From the NCBI RefSeq assembly GCF_016907875.1, contig NZ_JAFBCU010000001.1, positions 1,798,001-1,862,000 on the forward strand: a stretch of 64,000 nt of DNA, given 5' to 3'. Position numbers and translations under genes: made by a program. Shown here one piece after another: positions 26,578 to 35,326 of this stretch. Position 1 is the first letter of the stretch, and each line of letters begins with the position of its first letter. The notes beneath the pieces were generated by a model, which saw nothing but the letters and a program-made list of their open reading frames with translations, made no database searches and had not been told where the DNA came from. This DNA comes from Arthrobacter roseus. GTDB lineage: Bacteria > Actinomycetota > Actinomycetes > Actinomycetales > Micrococcaceae.

Positions 26578-28605
26578 GTGAAACCAAGTGACTTGTGTCT
26601 CCTTAATTCTCTGTCCGCGCCAACACTTCATTCGTCGGGGGACCGGGTAGCCGTCTCCGTGACAAGGCCGGATTTCGACGCCGACAGTTATGTCGGCCAG
26701 ATATGGGAAGTACCCACCGGCGCTGGCAACCCACGGCGTCTCACCCGAGGGTTTCGGGATACGTCTCCACAATATTCGCCTGACGGAACGCTGCTGGCCT
26801 TTCTGCGTGCCGGACCAGACTCTCGTCCTCAGCTGACCATGATGAGGACCGACAGCGGCGAACCGATGGTTATCTCCGATCAGCACAGCGGAGTGTCGTG
26901 GTTTTCTTGGGCGCCCGACTCCCGGAGCGTGGTATTCACGTCCAGAGTTGCCGAACACGGACGGTACGGGACGGTCGACGGCATCAGCGCCAGCGCCGAG
27001 GACCCCCGTCTGATCACCGCCAAAAAGTACCGGATGAACGGATTGGGCTATAGCACGGACCAGCGAAGCCATGTATTCGTGATGGAAGTACCGGATCCGG
27101 ATGCGGAACCCTATATAAAACCGGTAGGCCGTGCAGCCGAATCCCGGAAGGAAAGTGACAGCGCTGAGTACAGCGGCTTCCCTCCCGTGCATCAGCTGAC
27201 CTCCGGCGACACCGACTACGGCGACCCAGTATTTAGCACGAACGGCCAAAAGGTTCTCTTTAGTGGTTCACCTGTTGCAGGTGCGGACGACATGCTGATG
27301 TCGGTACTGTACGAGGCGCCGAAGGATGGCGGCGAACCCTCGGTCATCCGGACACCTGAGGGCATTGGTTGTTCACGGCCGGTCCAAAGCGACGATGGAG
27401 CATTGCTGTACTTTCTAGGCAGCGATCTTGGCCCCGCCGGTGTGGATTTTGTTGCGCGCAACTCTGCCCTCTACGCCATGCCTGCAGGCGGGGGAGCGGA
27501 CGCCGACCGGCTGACGGACCCGGAGAGTATCGATCCAGATGAGGTTGGCGACATCATCCCGCTGGCATCTGGCGGAGTGCTCGTCTTCAACCGGACCCGC
27601 GGTACCGGGCAGCTCTTGCATATTTCGGCGGACGGAACGCTCGACGTCGTATCGTCCGGTGAGCGAATCATCACGGGGGCCGCCGCAGCCGGTACAACCG
27701 TCGTCGCCACCTATACGGACCCGGCCACCGCAGGGGATGTTGCCAGGGTCGACGGCGGCTGGCGCCCCCTGAGTGACTTCTCCAAGGACCTCAGAGAACA
27801 GACGCGGATCGAAGCGCCACGGGAAGTGACGTTCACCGCACCGGACGGTTACCCTGTCCACGGCTGGTTGGTCCTGCCACCCGGTGAGGGCCCGCACCCC
27901 GTTCTGCTGAACATTCATGGCGGCCCGTACGCACAGTATGGCGTTGGACTTTTCGATGAAGCTCAGGTCTATGCCCAGGCCGGCTACGCCGTCCTGATGT
28001 GCAACCCGAGAGGGGCCGCCGGTTACGGGCAGGAACACGGACGCGTCATCAAGGAGGCCATGGGAACCGTTGACTTCGACGACGTCATCGCGTTCCTTGA
28101 GGGTGCCCTCGATGCGAACCCCGAGCTGGACGGTGAGCGGCTGGGTATCATGGGCGGATCCTATGGCGGCTACCTGACCGCCTGGACCATCTCGCAGGAT
28201 CACCGGTTCACCGCAGCGATCGTGGAACGCGGCTTTCTGGATCCGCCGTCCTTCATCGGTTCCTCCGATATCGGCTGGTTCTTCGGTGGCGCGTATACAG
28301 GAACGGATCCGGAGAAGGTCCGTGACCAGAACCCGTTTGCGCACATCGATGCCGTGCAGACGCCCACGTTCGTGATTCATTCCGAAGAAGATCTGCGTTG
28401 CCCGCTAGAACAAGCACAGCGCTATTACACGGCCTTGAAGCTCAATGGAGTCCAAACGCAGCTGCTGATCTTCCCCGGCGAGAACCACGAACTCTCACGT
28501 GCCGGAACGCCCTGGCACCGCCGGCAGCGTTTCGAGCACATCCTACGGTGGTGGGCCCATTATCTGCCCACTGCTCAGAACGCACCCGACGAGCCCGGCC
28601 AGTAG
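26578..28605 (+). CDS. S9 family peptidase (prolyl oligopeptidase/acylaminoacyl peptidase-like)
   Basis: Serine peptidase with an N-terminal beta-propeller (about residues 1-400, with TolB-like DTSPQYSPDGTLLAFL and VSWFSWAPDSRSVVF blades) and a C-terminal alpha/beta hydrolase. Nucleophile Ser528 in GGSYGGYLTAW; the acid lies in HSEEDLRCP and the base in GENHELS. No signal peptide, so probably a cytoplasmic oligopeptidase. GTG 26578 (MKPSDL) gives 675 residues; GTG 26554 is the other choice, and neither has an ideal ribosome-binding site. Divergent from the rRNA methyltransferase gene by about 75 bases. Confidence 0.9.
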   Translation: MKPSDLCLLNSLSAPTLHSSGDRVAVSVTRPDFDADSYVGQIWEVPTGAGNPRRLTRGFRDTSPQYSPDGTLLAFLRAGPDSRPQLTMMRTDSGEPMVISDQHSGVSWFSWAPDSRSVVFTSRVAEHGRYGTVDGISASAEDPRLITAKKYRMNGLGYSTDQRSHVFVMEVPDPDAEPYIKPVGRAAESRKESDSAEYSGFPPVHQLTSGDTDYGDPVFSTNGQKVLFSGSPVAGADDMLMSVLYEAPKDGGEPSVIRTPEGIGCSRPVQSDDGALLYFLGSDLGPAGVDFVARNSALYAMPAGGGADADRLTDPESIDPDEVGDIIPLASGGVLVFNRTRGTGQLLHISADGTLDVVSSGERIITGAAAAGTTVVATYTDPATAGDVARVDGGWRPLSDFSKDLREQTRIEAPREVTFTAPDGYPVHGWLVLPPGEGPHPVLLNIHGGPYAQYGVGLFDEAQVYAQAGYAVLMCNPRGAAGYGQEHGRVIKEAMGTVDFDDVIAFLEGALDANPELDGERLGIMGGSYGGYLTAWTISQDHRFTAAIVERGFLDPPSFIGSSDIGWFFGGAYTGTDPEKVRDQNPFAHIDAVQTPTFVIHSEEDLRCPLEQAQRYYTALKLNGVQTQLLIFPGENHELSRAGTPWHRRQRFEHILRWWAHYLPTAQNAPDEPGQ

Positions 28606-28644
28606 ACGCGATTCCAGAGTCATCATCCACAATTCGGAGGCATC

Positions 28645-30372
28645 ATGAATACGAAACCCCAAGAAGGCGGTCCTGACGCCAGTAAGAGGCAGGCACTCGA
28701 TGCCGACATTGCTGCATTGAAGGCTGGGGAGCAGCGCTGGGCTCAGACGGATGGGCCGGGCCGGTCCGCGCTGTTGGCCGCGCTCCATGAAGCTGTTGGT
28801 CTCGCAGCGAAAGAGTGGGCGAAGACAGCTGCTGAATTCAAAGGTATGGACCCAGAATCTCCGTTCATTGGTGAGGAGTGGACGTCCGGGCCCTACGCGG
28901 TCCTTTCCGCTCTCACCGTCCTGCGCGAAAGCGTCGATGCAATCGACCGGGGTGAGAGCCCAGTTGAGAAGACCCGCTTCGGGCATGCTCCCGGTGGACG
29001 GGTGACCGTACCCGTTCTTCCCCACAACTCTTATGAAGCGCTTCTGCTGCACGGTTTCAGCGCGGACGTCTGGATGCTGCCGGGAGTGACATCGGGTGAG
29101 GTTAGGTCAACGGCTGGACTGGGTGCGCTCACGCCTGAGGCGACCGGCGGCGTCGGCCTCGTCCTTGGCGCTGGCAACGTTACGTCAATTCCAGCGTTGG
29201 ATGTCCTCTACTCACTGATCGCCGCAAACCGTGTCAGCATTTTGAAACTCAACCCGGTAATGGACGCCATGGGCCCGGTGTTCGAGAACGCCTATGCTCC
29301 CTTGATCAGCAGGGGGCTGTTGCGCATAGTCAGTGGAGGTGGCGACGTCGGCGGTTACCTTGCGCATCATCCAGACATCTCCCATGTCCACATCACCGGT
29401 AGTGCCGCGACGCACGACGTCGTTGCCTTTGGCCCTGGAGAGGAGGGCCGACGGCGGAAGGCCGCCGGCGAGCCGAGCCTCGACAAGCCCATGACGAGTG
29501 AACTCGGTGGCGTCTCACCGATCATCGTGGTGCCGGGGGAGTGGACCGATGCGGACCTGCGTTACCAGGCGGAGCACGTGGTGACTCAGCGCCTCCATAA
29601 TGGGGGCTACAACTGCATCGCCGGACAAACGGTCCTTGTCAGTTCCGAGTGGCCACAGAAGGACAAGTTCCTGGACGCTATTCGCGATGTTCTCAATGAG
29701 GTGCCGACACGCGACGCTTGGTACCCGGGAAGCGATGATCGCGTGTCGGCTGCGCTGGAGTCGTATCCGCAGGCGGAACGTCTGGGTCCGTCGGGGCAAC
29801 GCCTGCTGGTAGATGTCAGTACGGACGCTGACACCATGCAGAATACCGAGTACTTTGCGCCGGTTCTGGGATTCCTTGAGCTGCCGGGGTTGGAGCAGGA
29901 TTTCCTGGACCAGGCAGTCAAAACCGTCAACGACGACTTCCTTGGCACGCTGGGCGCTAACGTCATCGTCGCGCCAGAGACAATGAGCAGCCTTGGGCAC
30001 GGCTTCGATGAAGCGATTGCGAACCTGCGATACGGCACCATCGCGATCAATGCCTGGACTGCACTTGGCTTCCTCACCGCCGCGGCGCCGTGGGGAGCAT
30101 ACCCGGGCCATACTCTGGAGAACGTTGAAAGTGGAATCGGTGTGGTTCACAATGCGTTGTTGCTTCAGAATCCTGAGAAGACAGTGGTTCGAGGACCGTT
30201 CCGGCCCTTCCCGCGGTCTGTTCGGCATGGTGAGTTTGCGCTCTTTCCAAAACCACCATGGTTTGTCACGGCCAGAAGCGCCGCAGCAACAGGGCGCCTG
30301 CTCACCGAATTCGCAGCCAAGCCGGGTTGGCTGAGATTACCTGGTATTTTTGCCAAAGCATTTCGTGCCTAG
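28645..30372 (+). CDS. Aldehyde dehydrogenase family protein (long form)
   Basis: 575 residues, longer than the usual 480-500. NAD(P)-binding and catalytic regions are recognisable: ITGSAATHDVV (about residues 250-260), ELGGVSP with the general-base Glu near 287, and the nucleophile Cys324 in NGGYNCIAGQ. Substrate unknown. The C-terminal extension FPRSVRHGEFALFPKPPWF and following residues is typical of an actinobacterial subgroup, so extra length is normal. ATG 28645 with GGAGG upstream. The following acetyltransferase gene begins 12 bases after the stop. Confidence 0.88.
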   Translation: MNTKPQEGGPDASKRQALDADIAALKAGEQRWAQTDGPGRSALLAALHEAVGLAAKEWAKTAAEFKGMDPESPFIGEEWTSGPYAVLSALTVLRESVDAIDRGESPVEKTRFGHAPGGRVTVPVLPHNSYEALLLHGFSADVWMLPGVTSGEVRSTAGLGALTPEATGGVGLVLGAGNVTSIPALDVLYSLIAANRVSILKLNPVMDAMGPVFENAYAPLISRGLLRIVSGGGDVGGYLAHHPDISHVHITGSAATHDVVAFGPGEEGRRRKAAGEPSLDKPMTSELGGVSPIIVVPGEWTDADLRYQAEHVVTQRLHNGGYNCIAGQTVLVSSEWPQKDKFLDAIRDVLNEVPTRDAWYPGSDDRVSAALESYPQAERLGPSGQRLLVDVSTDADTMQNTEYFAPVLGFLELPGLEQDFLDQAVKTVNDDFLGTLGANVIVAPETMSSLGHGFDEAIANLRYGTIAINAWTALGFLTAAAPWGAYPGHTLENVESGIGVVHNALLLQNPEKTVVRGPFRPFPRSVRHGEFALFPKPPWFVTARSAAATGRLLTEFAAKPGWLRLPGIFAKAFRA

Positions 30373-30384
30373 GGCCTCGGGCCG

Positions 30385-30927
30385 GTGAAGTCCCTGAAAA
30401 CTGAACGCCTGGTCTTACGACCGTGGGAAAGAAGCGATGCTGAGTTCGTCTACGACATGTACTCACGATGGGATGTTCAACGCTATATCGGGCAGATCCC
30501 CAGGCTGATGCAGGACACTGATGAGGCGCGGACCCGCATTGAGCGTTGGCGGACGTCATTTGATGGCGTACATGGGATCTGGGCAGCCCAACGGGTGGAG
30601 GATTCCCGGCTGGTGGGCACCATTCTGCTCAAGTCCATACCGTCCTCCGGAATCGAACCGCTGGAACCCTCGGGCGATACGGAAGTGGGATGGCATTTTC
30701 ACCCGGATTTCTGGGGGCAGGGCTATGCTTCAGAGGGAGCCGCAGCTGCGTTGAACAGCGGGTTCGAGGCAGGCTTGGAACGGATTGTCGCGGTAACCAA
30801 CCCGGAGAATCTGTTGTCCCAACGAGTGTGCTCGAGGCTTGGGATGAAAGCGCAAGGACTCACCGATCAGTATTACAACTCCACGTGCGAGTTGTTTGTC
30901 GCAAACCGACCACCGGAGCTCGGATAA
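30385..30927 (+). CDS. GNAT family N-acetyltransferase (RimJ/RimL-like)
   Basis: 180 residues. Starts MKSLKTERLVLRPWERSDAE, the hallmark of RimJ/RimL-like GNAT enzymes; acetyl-CoA binding region EVGWHFHPDFWGQGYASEGAAAA near residues 97-119; NLLSQRVCSRLGMKAQG near 148-164. Acetylates an amine; substrate unknown (ribosomal protein N-terminus or small molecule). GTG start at 30385. Lies between the aldehyde dehydrogenase and the UvrA-like gene, both within 16 bases. Confidence 0.88.
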   Translation: MKSLKTERLVLRPWERSDAEFVYDMYSRWDVQRYIGQIPRLMQDTDEARTRIERWRTSFDGVHGIWAAQRVEDSRLVGTILLKSIPSSGIEPLEPSGDTEVGWHFHPDFWGQGYASEGAAAALNSGFEAGLERIVAVTNPENLLSQRVCSRLGMKAQGLTDQYYNSTCELFVANRPPELG

Positions 30928-30942
30928 TTAGATGGAGACGCA

Positions 30943-33336
30943 ATGAGCAAGGGCGCAAAAACTTCCTCGGAGCATCCAGCTGAGATGCACGTCGCCGATA
31001 GCCACGATCTGATCCGCGTCCAGGGTGCCCGTGAGAACAATCTCAAGAACATCGACCTCGACATCCCCAAGCGCCGGTTGACGGTGTTTACAGGTGTATC
31101 CGGCTCAGGCAAGAGTTCTTTGGTGTTCGCAACAATTGCCGCGGAATCGCAGCGGATGATCAACGAGACCTACAGCGCCTTCGTCCAGGGCTTCATGCTG
31201 TCGCGGGCTCGTCCTGACGTTGATGTGCTGGAGGGACTGACAACGGCGATCATCGTCGATCAGGAACGGATGGGGGAGAATCCCCGGTCAACTGTCGGTA
31301 CGGCAACCGATGCTAATGCGATGCTGCGAATTGTCTTCAGCCGCCTCGGACAACCACAGATTGGCTCACCCCAGGCATATTCGTTCAATGTTGCATCGAT
31401 CAGCGGTGCCGGGGCAGTGACCTTGGATCGGGGCGGCGAGAAGGTCCAAGAGCGTCGCAGCTTCAGCATCACTGGGGGTATGTGCCCGCGCTGCGAGGGA
31501 ATGGGCAGGGTCTCCGATATTGACCTGAGCGCCCTCTACGACGACAGCCTCTCACTCAATGAGGGAGCCATTACGATTCCGGGGTACAGCATGGATGGCT
31601 GGTACGGCCGGATTTTTCGCGGCTGCGGCTTCTTCGACCCCGACAAAGTGATCGGCAAGTACACGAAGCGGGAAATGGGCGATCTGCTCCACAAGGTGCC
31701 GACGAAAATCAAGGTAGAGGGGATCAACCTCACCTATGAAGGGCTGATCCCAAAGATCCAGAAGTCGTTCCTCTCAAAGGACATCGATTCCCTTCAGCCA
31801 CATATCCGCACCTTTGTTGATCGGGCGGTGACATTCCAAACGTGTCCGGAGTGTGAAGGGACAAGGCTCAGCGAGGAGGCCCGGTCCTCGAGAATCAACG
31901 GGAGCAACATCGCCGATCTCTGCGCCCTGCAGATCAGCGATTTGGCCGAATGGGTGCACCACCTCGATGAGCCGTCGGTTGGCCCCTTGGTCACGGGCCT
32001 TCAGCATCTACTCGATTCTTTCTCTGACATTGGCCTGGGATACCTGTCACTGGACCGTCCCGCAGGCACTTTATCCGGGGGAGAGGCGCAGCGAACCAAG
32101 ATGATCCGTCATCTCGGCTCGGCGCTGACGGACGTCACCTACGTCTTTGACGAGCCAACGATCGGCCTGCATCCGCACGACATTGAGCGGATGAACAAGC
32201 TGCTGCTGCAGCTGCGGGATAAGGGCAATACCGTCTTGGTCGTTGAGCACAAGCCAGAGACGATTGCGATTGCCGACCACGTTGTTGATCTCGGCCCTGG
32301 CGCAGGCACGAAGGGTGGGTCCGTGTGCTTTGAGGGCACTCTTGAGGGGCTGCGGGGGAGCGAGACAACAACCGGCCACCACCTCGATGACCGGGCTGTC
32401 CTGAAGGATTTATTACGTTCACCCACGGCTTCATTTGAGATTCGGGGTGCTTCGACGCACAACCTCCAGGACGTTGACGTCGATATTCCGTTGGGGATGC
32501 TCTGCGTACTCACTGGTGTGGCAGGCTCCGGTAAGAGCTCGCTTATCAGCGGTTCAGTGGCAGGCAGGGAAGGCGTTGTGGTCATTGACCAAGGCGCAAT
32601 CCGCGGTTCACGGCGGAGTAATCCCGCCACGTACACGGGCCTGCTGGACCCGATCCGCAAGGCTTTCGCAAAGGCCAATGGGGTCAAGCCAGCGCTGTTC
32701 AGCTCAAATTCCGCGGGGGCTTGTCCCACCTGTAATGGTGCGGGCGTCATTTACACGGATTTAGGCGTCATGGCCACCGTAGAGTCCACCTGTGAGGAAT
32801 GCGGTGGGAAACGGTTTTTGTCCTCCGTGCTGGATTATCAGCTGGGCGGACAGAACATTGCTCACGTTCTGGCGATGCCGGTCACTCAGGCAGAGGAATT
32901 CTTCGGGGACGGCGAGGCTCGGACGCCGGCCGCTCAAAAGATCCTGCAACGCCTTGTCGACGTCGGACTGGGCTACATCAGCCTTGGCCAGCCTCTCACA
33001 ACACTCTCTGGCGGCGAACGCCAGCGCCTCAAGCTTGCCACCCGAATGGCTGAAGATGGCCGTGTTTACGTTCTCGACGAGCCCACCACTGGATTGCACC
33101 TAGCCGACGTCGAGAATCTGCTCGAAATGCTTAACCGGTTGGTCGACTCTGGAAAATCGGTCATCGTCATTGAACACCATCAGGCAGTGATGGCCCACGC
33201 CGATTGGATCATTGATCTGGGGCCAGGCGCCGGACACGACGGCGGCCGCGTCGTTTTCGAAGGCACGCCAGCGGACCTTGTCGCGGCGCAATCAACCCTG
33301 ACTGGGAAGCATCTAGCAGCGTACATCGGGACTTGA
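30943..33336 (+). CDS. Stand-alone UvrA-like ABC ATPase (UvrA2/DrrC-like)
   Basis: 797 residues, shorter than true UvrA (about 950). Two ABC modules: Walker A GVSGSGKSS near residue 50 and GVAGSGKSS near 526; signatures LSGGEAQRTK and LSGGERQRLK; Walker B VFDEPTIGLH and VLDEPTTGLH. Zinc-type cysteine clusters CPRCEGMG, CPECEGTR, CPTCNGAG and CEECGGKR. The size and missing region fit the UvrA2 group lacking the UvrB-binding domain, some members of which give tolerance to DNA-binding antibiotics. Not the housekeeping uvrA, and no uvrB/uvrC nearby. ATG 30943, GGAG upstream. Confidence 0.88.
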   Translation: MSKGAKTSSEHPAEMHVADSHDLIRVQGARENNLKNIDLDIPKRRLTVFTGVSGSGKSSLVFATIAAESQRMINETYSAFVQGFMLSRARPDVDVLEGLTTAIIVDQERMGENPRSTVGTATDANAMLRIVFSRLGQPQIGSPQAYSFNVASISGAGAVTLDRGGEKVQERRSFSITGGMCPRCEGMGRVSDIDLSALYDDSLSLNEGAITIPGYSMDGWYGRIFRGCGFFDPDKVIGKYTKREMGDLLHKVPTKIKVEGINLTYEGLIPKIQKSFLSKDIDSLQPHIRTFVDRAVTFQTCPECEGTRLSEEARSSRINGSNIADLCALQISDLAEWVHHLDEPSVGPLVTGLQHLLDSFSDIGLGYLSLDRPAGTLSGGEAQRTKMIRHLGSALTDVTYVFDEPTIGLHPHDIERMNKLLLQLRDKGNTVLVVEHKPETIAIADHVVDLGPGAGTKGGSVCFEGTLEGLRGSETTTGHHLDDRAVLKDLLRSPTASFEIRGASTHNLQDVDVDIPLGMLCVLTGVAGSGKSSLISGSVAGREGVVVIDQGAIRGSRRSNPATYTGLLDPIRKAFAKANGVKPALFSSNSAGACPTCNGAGVIYTDLGVMATVESTCEECGGKRFLSSVLDYQLGGQNIAHVLAMPVTQAEEFFGDGEARTPAAQKILQRLVDVGLGYISLGQPLTTLSGGERQRLKLATRMAEDGRVYVLDEPTTGLHLADVENLLEMLNRLVDSGKSVIVIEHHQAVMAHADWIIDLGPGAGHDGGRVVFEGTPADLVAAQSTLTGKHLAAYIGT

Positions 33337-33568
33337 GCTCTGGCCGTTGTTGAGCTCTATTAGCCTCTATCGATCTGCTCCACGAAAACGCCGATAATCT
33401 ACATTATGTCAAGTAACGTGTTAATCGGTCATTTAGGAACAATGTAGCTGCTTCCCGTTATACGCATGGATGCAGCCGATGCCGTTCGCTTATCAGTCAT
33501 ACAATCCATCAATCCTTGCATAGCCTGTGCGCACCGTTTTCCTAATAGGTACTGAACAGCCGGGGCTG
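33337..33568. other. Intergenic region between convergent genes, AT-richer than surroundings
   Basis: No protein gene seen. Contains a 7-bp inverted repeat CTACATT (33399-33405) / AATGTAG (33441-33447) and short A/T-rich stretches; no clear terminator. Confidence 0.4.
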
Positions 33569-34444
33569 CTAGCTTTCGCTCTGGGCCGCCACCTGGACGA
33601 CGCCATCAACAATCCTCGTTTTCAGGGCCGCTTGTGGTGCAGTGGCAGGACCACGAATCACTCCCCCGCTGTCCAGCGCGAATGTGCTCTGGTGCCACGG
33701 ACAGACAACGCACGGGCTTCCACCGACGTCGGCCACTGAGCCCTCGTGGAGTGGTCCGGCGAGGTGGCTGCAAACATCAGACAATACATAGATTTTTTGA
33801 CCGCGACGATAGACGGCCAAGGATGAACCCTCAAGCGCCCGCTGAGACAGCTGATTCTCCGGGAAGTCTGTGAGGAGGCCCAGATCCTGCCAGCCCTTGC
33901 CCTCGAAGCTGGTGAGATCGTCGGAATGGTCCATACCCACTTTTTGCCTGAACGACAGGTGTCCGCCCAGAAAACCTCCGGCCAATACAACCACCAGGCC
34001 ACTGTAAGAGAGTGCCTTTCCTGCCACGCTCCGCTGAGCAGCGCGCTGCTGCCAGGAAGCGGCATAGAGCAGGACTGCCATGAGGTTCGCCGTCGAATGA
34101 ACTATGCCCACGCGCTGTTGCGATGGATCAGTCTCCGACCAGTCGGCGTAACCGCTGGCGGCTGCTGGGGCAGCACTGAGGACCCCGACGCCGATCAACG
34201 TCCGGGCTGCCCGCTCCGTGCCCGGAATGACGTCTAGGATAGCGGCGGAGATCCAGGATCCAAGAGGAACTTGAACCATGAGTGGATGCAATGGATGGCC
34301 TAGTGGGACGCCATGGAGTAGGTCCCGGACATGTTGCGGTTGAAGAACCTTCTGGACCACTTCCCTGACCCTGTTGACAATCGGATCGAGGCTCTGTAAC
34401 TTTTCAAGCCGGACCACGAGGTCCGAGGGCCGAATGTTCACCAT
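33569..34444 (-). CDS. Rieske [2Fe-2S] protein with DUF2231 membrane domain
   Basis: 291 residues from ATG 34444 with AGGGGAG upstream (open frame extends to 34507). The first 190 residues form a DUF2231-like domain with about four membrane helices (GHPLHPLMVQVPLGSWISAAILD; GYADWSETDPSQQR). The last 100 residues are a Rieske ferredoxin domain with both ligand boxes, CSHLAG and CPWHQS, and a ALDSGGVIRGPAT strand. Electron carrier at the membrane, partner unknown. Fusion of these two domains occurs in actinobacteria; its role is not established. Converges on the UvrA-like gene. Confidence 0.85.
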   Translation of the reverse strand: MVNIRPSDLVVRLEKLQSLDPIVNRVREVVQKVLQPQHVRDLLHGVPLGHPLHPLMVQVPLGSWISAAILDVIPGTERAARTLIGVGVLSAAPAAASGYADWSETDPSQQRVGIVHSTANLMAVLLYAASWQQRAAQRSVAGKALSYSGLVVVLAGGFLGGHLSFRQKVGMDHSDDLTSFEGKGWQDLGLLTDFPENQLSQRALEGSSLAVYRRGQKIYVLSDVCSHLAGPLHEGSVADVGGSPCVVCPWHQSTFALDSGGVIRGPATAPQAALKTRIVDGVVQVAAQSES

Positions 34445-34589
34445 GGGACTCCCCTGCCGTTCCACTCTCTGCCGATGCTGAGATACCAGCCTGACGCGCT
34501 TCCCCAAAGCATACTTACTGTGTTCGCGCTTCGCTAGGGTGCGACGAGCGAATTCCAGGGCCTGTGCGCTGAGCCGCTACGGTTGAGGC

Positions 34590-35000
34590 ATGGTGTCGAA
34601 TCAACACGCGGAGCACTCCCCCAAACGCTGGGTCCTCGTTCTGCTGACGGACCTGCTGCTCGTCCTCGCTTTTGCGACCATGGGCCGCACCCAGCATGAA
34701 AGCGGTCTGACGGCGATGGGAATTCTGTCGACGGCGGGACCGTTTCTGGTAGCATGCGTCGCCGGATGGTCGATCACCCAGAACTGGAACTCACCGATCC
34801 GCTTCTGGCCCAACGGCGTCCTGGTATGGCTCGTTACAGTTATCGGCGGACTAACCTTGCGTTCGCTTCTTGAACACCCCCCAGCGCTCAGTTTTCAGAT
34901 TGTTACTCTGCTGGTTCTGGGAGCGCTGCTACTCGGTCACAGGCTCATCCGCGGTTCCCTCGGAAGACTTAAGAATGCTGCGGACTCGAAGGGCAAATAG
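34590..35000 (+). CDS. DUF3054 family membrane protein
   Basis: 136 residues with four hydrophobic helices (about residues 14-31, 44-62, 73-90, 102-120) and charged ends. The family-typical DLLLVLAFATMGRTQHESG stretch near residue 21 and WPNGVLVWLVT near 77 support DUF3054. No enzyme motif. Divergent from the Rieske-DUF2231 gene and followed by the RAM-domain gene 41 bases on. Confidence 0.78.
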   Translation: MVSNQHAEHSPKRWVLVLLTDLLLVLAFATMGRTQHESGLTAMGILSTAGPFLVACVAGWSITQNWNSPIRFWPNGVLVWLVTVIGGLTLRSLLEHPPALSFQIVTLLVLGALLLGHRLIRGSLGRLKNAADSKGK

Positions 35001-35041
35001 ACTTGGCGCATATCACCACGCATCTAGAAGGAAGGCCAACC

Positions 35042-35320
35042 ATGATCACCGCATTCGTTCTCATCCAGACGGACTCGAAGCGAATCCCGGAGAGCGCACA
35101 AGAAATCTCTGAGATCGAGGGTATCAGCGAGGTCTACTCAGTGACCGGAGGTTGTGACTTGATAGCCATAGCCCGGGTGGACCGGCACGAGGATCTCGCG
35201 GATGTCATCGCTGACAGGCTGTCAAAGATCCAGGGCGTGGTCGAGACCACAACCCAGATCGCTTTCCGTTCCTACTCGTCGAACGATCTGGACGCAGCCT
35301 TCTCCCTGGGCCTCGAATAG
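35042..35320 (+). CDS. Lrp/AsnC ligand-binding (RAM/SAM) domain protein without DNA-binding domain
   Basis: 92 residues starting MITAFVLIQTDSKRI at ATG 35042 after GAAGGAAGG; an open frame back to 35003 is not needed. Only the alpha-beta ligand-binding domain of Lrp family regulators is present (VYSVTGGCDLIAIARV near residue 37-52), with no helix-turn-helix. Such stand-alone domains may oligomerise with Lrp proteins and bind amino acids. It ends six bases from the trpD stop (convergent), which is conserved in Micrococcales and suggests a link to tryptophan synthesis, unproven. Confidence 0.85.
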   Translation: MITAFVLIQTDSKRIPESAQEISEIEGISEVYSVTGGCDLIAIARVDRHEDLADVIADRLSKIQGVVETTTQIAFRSYSSNDLDAAFSLGLE

Positions 35321-35326
35321 GTTATT

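Noticed and set aside
27415-28380. Minus-strand frame of 321 codons over the S9 peptidase gene
   Set aside because: Shadow of the peptidase; Arg/Gly-rich with no recognisable motif, while the plus strand has the full catalytic triad.
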